A stretch of DNA of 64,000 nucleotides from Haberlea rhodopensis (lineage: Eukaryota > Streptophyta > Magnoliopsida > Lamiales > Gesneriaceae). The stretch is from NCBI GenBank assembly GCA_907163345.1, contig CAJQUN010000141.1, forward strand, positions 186,001 to 250,000, in the 5' to 3' direction. Below, in pieces: positions 55,235 to 64,000 of the stretch. Under the pieces are notes generated by a model. That model had not been told where the DNA came from. It was given only the letters and a program-made list of their open reading frames with translations, and did no database searches. Each line of letters begins with the position of its first letter. Position 1 is the stretch's first letter. A program made the position numbers and the translations under genes.

Positions 55235-57327
55235 TGTGACATCCCCGAAATGGTTAATTGCTATTTGGCTTTAATTGTGTTTACATGATTAATTATGTGG
55301 TAATTGATTATGTGTTGGAATTTATTTACCTTGTGGAAATGCATGGTCATGTGGATAGGATGACCCGGGGTTGCATTTTAGGGTGCATGTGGTGCATGTT
55401 GGGTAAATATTATTGGAAGCATGATTTATTTGCATTGGTTAGCAATTAATTGGAAATCATGTGTTAATTGATATTATGGTGCATTTTGAGTAAATGCTTT
55501 GGAAAATATCATGTTGGGGTGTTTTATACACCATGGAATTATTTTAGTATCATTTTAATACCCAAACCCCACTTTACATCCCTCACTCTTACTTTACCAA
55601 AATCACCACCCAAACCCTTTCCCCCTTTCCATTTTCGAGTTGGAGCAAAAAGGTGGGGAGAAAACCTTCCAAAAGTCTTGATTTGTGGAGATTGTTGGGT
55701 GATTTGAGGTCCCCAAGAGGTATGGATGCCTCATTATCATTTTTATTGTGTTTGGTTTAGTTTTGGAAGGGTTTTTAATGATTTTGAAATGGGTTTGTGT
55801 TGGGTTGTTGTGGTTTTGGTTAAGGGTTAGATTTATACTTGTTTTGAAGTATATTTTGGTGGTTTATGTTGTTTTTGTTGTTGTGGATTTGTTGGGTTAA
55901 GTGTTGGTATGGGTTGGAAGGCTTTTGGAAGCAAAAATGGTGAAAAATCGTATGTCTGCGCGAGACGATCGATCGCCTGAAAAGAGGCGACCGATCGCCG
56001 AGGGGCAGTAACATTTTTGCGTGTTAGGCGATCGATCGCCTAAAATGGGGCGACCGATCGCCAAGAGGCAGTAGGATTTTCAAAGGGATGGCGATCGATC
56101 GCCATGTTTGGGGCGACCGATCGCCACAGTGATAATTTTGAGGCGATCGATCGCCTGGGTGAAGCGATCGATCGCCGCCTGTGGAATTTTGGAAAATGGT
56201 TTATTTTGTCAAATTTTTGGTATTTGGCTATTATTTGGCTTCTAATATGGGGTTGTGTGATTGTGTCGAACCATCCCAGGTAGCAACACAACCGAGGAAT
56301 TGAAGCCGGACCAATTCCACTTTTGGAAAAGTACGTAGTGGACGTACACCCAACGGTAACATGTATTTTATATACTCATTGATTATGCATTGTGAATGCG
56401 GGTATATATGTGGTATTGCATTGTGGATGCATATACATGTTGATTTATGCCATATGAGGTATTGCATTGTGGATGCATATACATGGTAATTTATGCATAT
56501 TGATGATAGATGCATATTATGATTATTGGATGCACATCCCATGAGTCGTGGTCATCCTTTGATGATTTTAATGCTTGCCGCTTTTTGTATTGGTTCCGCT
56601 AAATGTGAAGCGAGGGGTGGGAGCGCCGCATGTCACATTTGAGCGTGGTTGTCATATGGGGCGAGGAAAGGGTATTTGCCGCTCTCTGTGAAGCGAGGGG
56701 TGGGAGCGCCGCATGTCCATTGTAGCGAGGTTATCCTATGCCGCCCATATGAATATAAGCGAGGGGCATTAAAATACACTGTGATGGACAGACTAGGGAA
56801 TGGTGACCAATATTTGGTACTGTTGAGATGGTATATGATGTCATGACATGTTTTGGCCATTAAAAATAATCTATTGATTATACTCATGAGTTCTGGTACA
56901 GGGACAACCAAACGGAAAGCGTTTGAAATGCACGGGAAACAGGAAGTGTTTCATATTGATTATGCATTTACGCTTTATCTTCATATTGTGTTGAATATGA
57001 ATGATTATTATTGCTCATGTTTGGGGGTTGTCCTTGTAGGTACCTTTTTGGCATGATAGATGGGCTTGAACGGGTTGAGACAGTGAGCTTCACGAGCATC
57101 TTTGGTAGATGAAAGGACAGGATTCTTTTGTATAGTGCCTACTCTAGGAGTAGCGTAAAACTATAGTGGACACATTCATTTGTTGGAATGTAATTAATCC
57201 TTTTTGTAGTCCTTTATTTTGGCATGTAAATGCTTAAGCTCATAGACTCAACTTGTTTACTCTACTCTGATCATTTATTTAGCGCTATTATGCCTTTATT
57301 CCGCACTTAAGGATTAGGGTCCTTAAA
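55235..57327 (+). repeat. Element F 5' LTR (2093 bp)
   Basis: TGTGACATCCCCGAAATGG to GGGTCCTTAAA; the expected terminal CA of the family (CCTTACA in B) reads AA here. Contains tandem gaagcgaggggtgggagcgcc blocks (56600-56710) and repeated tgcattgtggatgcatatac blocks (56380-56480). Confidence 0.94.
55720..56268 (+). other. Candidate LTR intron, acceptor mutated (F, 5' LTR)
   Basis: CCCCAAGAG, then GTATGGATGCC..., ending GATTGTGTCG before AACCATCCC; 549 bp. The acceptor AG reads CG, whereas the 3' LTR keeps AG, so the genomic RNA of this copy should splice poorly. The palindromes run 55965-56176. They alternate gcgatcgatcgcc with gcgaccgatcgcc, with GGGGCAGTAA and GAGGCAGTAG boxes after pairs. 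Confidence 0.75.
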
Positions 57328-57331
57328 TTAG

Positions 57332-57347
57332 TGGTATCAGAGCCAGG
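57332..57347 (+). other. Element F primer-binding site (tRNA-iMet)
   Basis: TGGTATCAGAGCCAGG, complementary to 16 bases of the 3' end of plant initiator tRNA-Met. Four bases after the LTR. A longer match than in A and B. Confidence 0.9.
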
Positions 57348-57535
57348 TTAGAGAACCCGGGAACGAGTGAAGGGTAGCCTTAGCATGTTTGGCTAGGTGC
57401 TTACATTTGGAGCATGTTTATGCATGTGGTGCATATTGGTGTATATTTGGTTATACTAACATGCTTATATCACTCCTGTTATCTAACGACATGTTATATA
57501 TTGCTTTGGATTGTTGTTAACAATTGTGTTACAGC

Positions 57536-59298
57536 ATGGCTGCTAATGAGGAAGTCGGAGATGTTGGGAGTGTAAATGCGAGTATTGGACAGGCCAATCC
57601 TCTACCTCCACCGGCTGTAGGAATGGAACCAGTGGTCCAGTTATTGCTACCGGGTGAGATTAGCTTGACGCAGTTTCTGTCTTATCATCCGCCCCGGTTT
57701 GAGGGGACAGAGTCCGGAGAAGAAGCTGAAGAGTGGCTGGAGAGACTTGAACAGATCTTTGTATCGGCTCCGTGTGCTATTACTGCTTGGCTGAGGCTGG
57801 CGGAGTTCCAGTTGGCTAAGAAACCATTGATGTGGTGGAGGAGCACAGTGATGGAGATGAGAGCACTGGGTGCTGTGATTGACTGGACGCTCTTCAGGAC
57901 CAGGTTCTTGAACCGATACTTCTCCGCGGCAGCAAGACAGACAAAAGAGGATGAATTTGCAAGCCTGAGGCAGGGGAACATGACAGTGGCAGACTATGCC
58001 ACACAGTACTCATCACTACTTAGGTATGTCCCCATATTGCCTCTGATGGACGTGCCAAGATGAGAAATTTCATGAAAGGACTGCGACCGGAGCTCTATGA
58101 CCGGGTTATCATCAATAACCCAACTTCTTTTGATGATGCTCTCACAAGAGCGGAGCTTGCTGAGCTAGGAGTGGGAGCTTATGCCATGCCACCACCGGTA
58201 CCGCAACAGAGGCAGACTAGTGACAGTTTGAGGCCTCGGGGTGAGCCATTTAAGCCCCGTGGTGCCTCTTCATCTTCGCGGTATGGTGGGAAGAAACACT
58301 TTGGACAGAAGCAGGATAACAAGAAGGGTAATTGGTCGGCCAATCGAGGATCTTCACAAGGGGAGAGGCCGGGAGAGCCTAGGTGCAACAATTGTGGAGG
58401 ACCGCATTCTTCAAATAAGTGTCCTGCATGTTATGTCTGTGGCAAGATGGGCCACATTGCTCGGTATTGTCCCACCAGGGGAGGCCAGTCAGAGTATCAG
58501 GGCAGCAGGCCAAGGTTTGAGGACAGGACAGTGCAGCAGAGGCAGCAGTTTGGGCCTCGTCCATCGGGAGGTCAGACAGTGGGACCACCCCAGGGGCAAG
58601 TATATGCACTGACCAGGGAGCAGGCTCAGGCAGCTCCAGAGGAGGTGATTGCCGGTACGTGTCATTTATTTACGTACCCTGCTTTTGTTTTGATAGATAC
58701 AGGTGCCTCCCATTCCTTTGTGTCTGTGGGATTTGTGGAAAGACACCATATGCGCACGTCTTCTTTACCCACGCCTCTCCTTGTCTCGACACCCACTGGA
58801 AGAAATGTCGTTGCGGATCAATTTATGGCAGACTGCCTCATTTATTTTGAGGACAACGAGTTGAGATCAGACTTGATTGTGCTGGGTATGTCAGACTTCG
58901 ACTGCATCTTGGGAATTGATGTTCTGAACAGATATCAGGCAGTGGTAGATTGCCGACAGAGGACAGTGAAGTTCAGACCTGAGTTGGGCAGTCAGTGGAC
59001 TTTCTTTGGCAACGGGTCTCGTGCGAAGATTCCGTTGATTTCAGCGATCAAGATGTCTCAGCTGTTGGAACGTGGGCACACGGGCTATCTTATTTATGCC
59101 GTGGACACGTCTGGAAAGAGTAAAGGACTGAGAGTTGAGGATGTACCAGTTGTGGCAGAATTTGCTGATGTATTTCCAGAAGAGATCCCAGGATTTCCAC
59201 CGGCCAGGGAAGTTGAATTTGGGATCGAGTTGCTGCCAGGGACATCCGCTATCTCTCGTGCACCTTATAGGATGGCACCGGCAGAGTTGAGGGAGTGA
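57536..59298 (+). pseudogene. Element F gag and protease (frameshifted)
   Basis: Starts at ATG 57536 (MAANEEVG); four extra in-frame codons upstream begin with a non-ATG codon and are not used. The gag domain (WLERLEQIFVSAPC, MWWRSTV, FLNRYFSAAARQTKEDEF) breaks at about 58033, where a run of five C in B is four C here. The frame from 58060 carries basic GKKHFGQKQDNKKG, two zinc knuckles (58381-58475), protease LIDTGASHSF (about 58690) and the linker to RT. It stops at 59296-59298, where one T of a TT pair is lost. The product would be particle protein and protease only. Confidence 0.9.
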
Positions 59299-61895
59299 AA
59301 GAACAGTTGCAGGATCTCTTGGACAAGGGATATATACGCCCGAGCGTGTCGCCATGGGGCGCACCAGTTCTCTTTGTGAAGAAGAAGGACGGTTCGATGC
59401 GGCTGTGCATCGATTACCGGCAGCTGAATAAGGCTACAGTGAAGAACAAGTATCCTCTCCCAAGGATTGACGACTTGTTTGATCAGTTGCAAGGTACCAG
59501 GGTGTATAGTAAGATTGATTTGAGATCCGGGTATCATCAGATTCGGGTCAGAGAGGAAGATGTGCAGAAGACAGCGTTCCGGACACGATACGGGCATTAT
59601 GAGTTCTTAGTGATGCCGTTCGGTGTGACGAACGCCCCGGCCGTCTTTATGAGTCTGATGAACAGAGTGTTTCAGCCGTATCTTGATCAGTTCGTCATCG
59701 TGTTTATTGACGACATTCTTATCTACTCCCGGAGTGAAGAAGATCATGTGAAACACTTGAGGACAGTGCTTCAGATTCTCAGAGAGCATCAGTTGTATGC
59801 TAAGCTCAGTAAGTGCGAGTTTTGGCTGAGCAGTGTGGTGTTTCTGGGGCATGTCATTTCGAGCAGTGGGATATCTGTGGACCCCAAGAAGATTGAGGCC
59901 GTGATGGAGTGGGCTGCCCCCACTTCTGTGCCCGAGATTCGGAGTTTCCTTGGTTTGGCCGGGTATTATCGGCGCTTTGTTGAGGGCTTTTCGAAGATTG
60001 CCAAGCCACTGACTCAGTTGACTCAGAAGGGTATGCCCTTCTTTTGGTCAGAAGCGTGTGAGGAGAGCTTCCAGGAGTTGAAGCACCGGTTGACGACGGC
60101 GCCAGTATTAGTGATCCCGACGGAGAACTCCAGATTTGTTCTGTATACGGATGCATCACTGCAGGGCCTTGGATGTGTTCTGATGCAAGATAAGCATGTG
60201 GTAGCTTATGCATCGAGGCAGTTGAAGCCGCATGAGACCAGATATCCAGTTCATGACTTGGAATTGGCGGCTATCATCTTCGCCCTGAAGATCTGGAGAC
60301 ATTACTTATATGGCACTTCATTCACCATATACACGGATCACAAGAGCCTCAAGTTTCTATTCACTCAGGCGGAGCTGAACATGAGACAGAGGAGATGGAT
60401 GGACCTACTCAAGGACTATGACTGCGAGATTGAGTACCATCCGGGGAAGGCCAATTTGACAGCAGACGCTTTGAGCCGGAAAGTGAGGAGTTCTGCTGAG
60501 GACGTCATCCATTTGTCGGCTATGATGACCTCCTATTGTCATCTCGGCTATGATTTTGACATAGATGCATCACCAGTGTATGTCTCTACCTTATTAGCTG
60601 AGCCAGATATTTATGAGAACATCAGGAGAGCTCAGAGATCAGATGCTGAGGTTCAGAGATGGTTGTCTATAGTGCATCTTGGTCAGCCGACGAAGTTCAG
60701 AGTGGCCGACGACGGATCTTTGAGATTGGGTAACCGCTGGGTAGTTCCGAGTACGCCGGAGTTGCGTAAGGGGATCTTGGAACGAGCTCACAGTAGCAGA
60801 CTTAGCATCCACCCAGGCGGGAAGAAGATGTTCAGAGATCTGCGTGGTCAGTTTTGGTGGAAGAAAATGAAGTCCGATGTCGTCGCTTTTGTGAAGAGGT
60901 GTCTGATCTGCCAGCAGGTTAAGGCAGAGAGACAGAGACCTGGCGGCGAATTGAGGAGCTTGGAGATACCAAAGTGGAAGTGGGAGAACATTTCTATGGA
61001 CTTCGTGACTCATTTGCCGAGGAGTGCTTCAGGCTTCGATGCTATTTGGGTGATCGTGGATCGATTGACCAAGGTGGCTCATTTTATCCCCTATAGCATG
61101 ACGTTCACATTTTTGAGGATGGCGCAGTTGTATATTAGAGATGTGGTGAGATTGCATGGGATCCCCGTTTCTATTGTGTCAGATCGAGATCCGCGATTCA
61201 CATCTCATTTCTGGGAAGGCCTTCAGTCAGCTTTGGGAACTGAAGTCAGATTGAGTACTGCTTATCATCCTCAGACGGATGGCCAGACCGAGCGCACTAT
61301 CCAGACGCTCGAGGACATGTTAAGAGCTTGTGTTTTGGAGTTCGATGCCACTTGGCAGGATTCAGTGCCTTTGGTAGAGTTTTCGTATAACAATAGCTAC
61401 CAGGCGAGTATTCAGATGGCTCCGTTTGAAGCTCTTTATGGCAGACGATGTAGATCACCCTTGTGTTGGGATGACTTGGACAATAGATCAGTCGGAGGGC
61501 CTGAGTTGATCCGGGAAATGGAAGAGAAGATAAAGATTGTAAGGCAGAAAATGAAAGCGGCTCAGGACAGACAGGCTGCTTATGCAAATAAACGGCGGAG
61601 ACCGTTAGAGTTTCAGTTGGGAGATAAGGTCTTTTTGAAGATCTCGCCTTTCAGAGGCGTTGTGCGATTTGGGATGCGCGGGAAACTGTCTCCGAGGTTT
61701 GTGGGACCGTACGAGATTTTGCAGCGCATTGGCACATTGGCTTACCGACTGGCTTTGCCGCCTTCTTTATCTGGAATACATGATGTGTTTCATGTATCGA
61801 TGCTGCGGAGGTATGAACCGGATCCGTCTCACGTGTTACAGCCTTCCGAAGTTCAGTTAGAGTCAGATGTATCTTATGTGGAACAGGCCTGTTAG
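59295..61895 (+). pseudogene. Element F RT, RNase H and integrase
   Basis: An 866-codon open frame lacking its own true start. RT palm motifs KIDLRSGYHQI (59510s), MPFGVTNAPAVF, FIDD (59703-59714); RNase H YTDAS (60145), TDHKSLKF, ADALSR (60464); integrase H-H-C-C (HSSRLSIHPG ... CLICQQ, 60790-60920), catalytic D at MDFVTH (60997), D at SDRDPRF (about 61180), E at TDGQTE (61275). All catalytic residues are present. It ends with GDKVF...GKLSPRFVGPYE and IHDVFHVSMLR. A base gained near 61885 cuts off the chromodomain. Confidence 0.92.
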
Positions 61896-62100
61896 AATTC
61901 TGGACAGAGCAGACCGTAAACTTAGGAACAAAGTGATACCGATGATCAAAGTTCAGTGGGATCGCAGGGGTGTCGAGGAGGCCACGTGGGAGACGGAGCA
62001 GCATATGGTGCAGCACTACCCGGAACTATTCTCTGGTATGAGTTTATGTTTAGTTTCTGTTGGGGTAAGTGCATGTGATTTCGAGGACGAAATCTTATAA
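61867..62100 (+). pseudogene. Element F chromodomain segment
   Basis: The frame after the 61885 indel gives RPVRILDRADRKLRNK, then VQWDRRGVEEATWE, a chromodomain-like fold that guides chromovirus integrase to histone-marked chromatin. It ends with a short tail to 62100. It has no start of its own. Confidence 0.85.
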
Positions 62101-62112
62101 GTAGGGGAGTAT
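62099..62112 (+). other. Element F polypurine tract
   Basis: aagtaggggagtat directly before the 3' LTR at 62113. Confidence 0.85.
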
Positions 62113-64000
62113 TGTGACATCCCCGAAATGGTTAATTGCTATTTGGCTTTAATTGTGTTTACATGATTAATTATGTGGTAATTGATTATGTGTTGGAATT
62201 TATTTACCTTGTGGAAATGCATGGTCATGTGGATAGGATGACCCGGGGTTGCATTTTAGGGTGCATGTGGTGCATGTTGGGTAAATATTATTGGAAGCAT
62301 GATTTATTTGCATTGGTTAGCAATTAATTGGAAATCATGTGTTAATTGATATTATGGTGCATTTTGAGTAAATGCTTTGGAAAATATCATGTTGGGGTGT
62401 TTTATACACCATGGAATTATTTTAGTATCATTTTAATACCCAAACCCCACTTTACATCCCTCACTCTTACTTTACCAAAATCACCACCCAAACCCTTTCC
62501 CCCTTTCCATTTTCGAGTTGGAGCAAAAAGGTGGGGAGAAAACCTTCCAAAAGTCTTGATTTGTGGAGATTGTTGGGTGATTTGAGGTCCCCAAGAGGTA
62601 TGGATGCCTCATTATCATTTTTATTGTGTTTGGTTTAGTTTTGGAAGGGTTTTTAATGATTTTGAAATGGGTTTGTGTTGGGTTGTTGTGGTTTTGGTTA
62701 AGGGTTGGATTTATACTTGTTTTGAAGTATATTTTGGTGGTTTATGTTGTTTTTGTTGTTGTGGATTTGTTGGGTTAAGTGTTGGTATGGGTTGGAAGGT
62801 TTTTGGGAGCAAAAATGGTGAAAAATCGTATGTCTGCGCGAGGCGATCGATCGCCTGAAAAGAGGCGACCGATCGCCGAGGGGCAGTAACATTTTTGCGT
62901 GTTAGGCGATCGATCGCCTAAAATGGGGCGACCGATCGCCAAGAGGCAGTAGGATTTTCAAAGGGATGGCGATCGATCGCCATGTTTGGGGCGACCGATC
63001 GCCACAGTGATAATTTTGAGGCGATCGATCGCCTGGGTGAAGCGATCGATCGCCGCCTGTGGAATTTTGGAAAATGGTTTATTTTGTCAAATTTTTGGTA
63101 TTTGGCTATTATTTGGCTTCTAATATGGGGTTGTGTGATTGTGTAGAACCATCCCAGGTAGCAACACAACCGAGGAATTGAAGCCGGACCAATTCCACTT
63201 TTGGAAAAGTACGTAGTGGACGTACGGCACCCAACGGTAACATGTATTTTATATACTCATTGATTATGCATTGTGAATGCGGGTATATATGTGGTATTGC
63301 ATTGTGGATGCATATACATGTTGATTTATGCCATATGAGGTATTGCATTGTGGATGCATATACATGGTAATTTATGCATATTGATGATAGATGCATATTA
63401 TGATTATTGGATGCACATGCCATGAGTCGTGGTCATCCTTTGATGATTTTAATGCTTGCCGCTTTTTGTATTGGTTCCGCTAAATGTGAAGCGAGGGGTG
63501 GGAGCGCCGCATGTCACATTTGAGCGTGGTTGTCATATGGGGCGAGGAAAGGGTATTTGCCGCTCTCTGTGAAGCGAGGGGTGGGAGCGCCGCATGTCCA
63601 TTGTAGCGAGGTTATCCTATGCCGCCCATATGAATATAAGCGAGGGGCATTAAAATACACTGTGATGGACAGACTAGGGAATGGTGACCAATATTTGGTA
63701 CTGTTGAGATGGTATATGATGTCATGACATGTTTTGGCCATTAAAAATAATCTATTGATTATACTCATGAGTTCTGGTACAGGGACAACCAAACGGAAAG
63801 CGTTTGAAATGCACGGGAAACAGGAAGTGTTTCATATTGATTATGCATTTACGCTTTATCTTCATATTGTGTTGAATATGAATGATTATTATTGCTCATG
63901 TTTGGGGGTTGTCCTTGTAGGTACCTTTTTGGCATGATAGATGGGCTTGAACGGGTTGAGACAGTGAGCTTCACGAGCATCTTTGGTAGATGAAAGGACA
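62113..64000 (+). repeat. Element F 3' LTR, cut by window end
   Basis: 1888 bp visible. Differences from the 5' LTR include gttggattt/gttagattt, gtgtagaacc/gtgtcgaacc and cgtacggcaccc/cgtacaccc. Confidence 0.94.
62598..63146 (+). other. Candidate LTR intron with intact splice sites (F, 3' LTR)
   Basis: CCAAGAG, then GTATGGATGCC..., ending GATTGTGTAG before AACCATCCC; 549 bp, T-rich. Palindrome array 62842-63054. Confidence 0.75.

Larger units (their letters stand above)
55235..64000 (+). mobile_element. Element F: Tekay-type Ty3/gypsy retrotransposon, 3' LTR cut by the window edge
   Basis: 5' LTR 55235-57327, primer site 57332-57347, gag-pol 57536-62100, polypurine tract 62099-62112, 3' LTR from 62113. 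The two LTRs differ at about six sites over the visible 1.9 kb. Three one-base indels break the polyprotein. The left flank is gttct (55230-55234); the matching duplication lies outside the window. Confidence 0.95.

Overview
The window is nuclear DNA of a flowering plant, most likely a eudicot. The evidence is two intron-bearing plant genes (a thaumatin-like protein and a ROP/RAC small GTPase) sitting in a thick mass of nested LTR retrotransposons, with tRNA-iMet and tRNA-Asp primer sites, a hAT-type element, a fold-back element and AT microsatellites. Nothing bacterial, viral, rRNA, tRNA or CRISPR-like was found. The species cannot be named from the sequence.

Layout. 1-5192: element A, a minus-strand Ty3/gypsy chromovirus of Tekay type, running off the left edge. 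5193-5957 and 11627-12505: an old LTR-like relic split by element D (5958-11621; 5-bp target duplication GTTAT), a non-autonomous Athila-related element carrying only a gag remnant. 12506-12791 and 29527-34005: plus-strand Ty3/gypsy relic G with a 3.7-kb LTR. Its integrase is split by element C (12792-29526; duplication ATTAT), an Athila-like element with gag plus a plant-transposon-type ORF but no pol. C is split in turn by element B (15705-24694; duplication GATCG), a young Tekay copy. 34006-34892: relic copia 5' end J. 35189-38144: thaumatin-like gene. 38531-41075: small hAT element (duplication GCCCCAAG) holding a solo Tekay LTR (E). 42591-43225: fold-back element (duplication ATAAT). 43726-46261: seven-exon ROP GTPase. 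46768-48350: solo LTR (duplication ACAAG). 49221-55234: decayed minus-strand copia element I, interrupted by solo gypsy LTR H (51857-54666; duplication TGTCA) and broken at its 5' side by element F. 55235-64000: plus-strand Tekay copy F, running off the right edge inside its 3' LTR.

Two observations stand out. (1) The Tekay LTRs in B, E and F carry a T-rich segment of about 530-550 bp with GT...AG boundaries in the sense direction. The LTR of copy A lacks exactly this segment, joined base-for-base at the predicted splice sites. This looks like an LTR/leader intron and a copy derived from spliced RNA. (2) Inside that intron, and independently in the LTRs and interior of the unrelated Athila-like elements C and D, lie arrays of paired palindromes (CGATCGATCG core). 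Many are followed by a GAGGCAGTA box. A self-complementary cassette shared by two retrotransposon lineages, and removable by splicing in one of them, is the best candidate here for an undescribed system.

The two host genes look intact. Most of the retroelement genes are broken by single-base indels in short homopolymer runs, which could be real decay or uncorrected assembly error.
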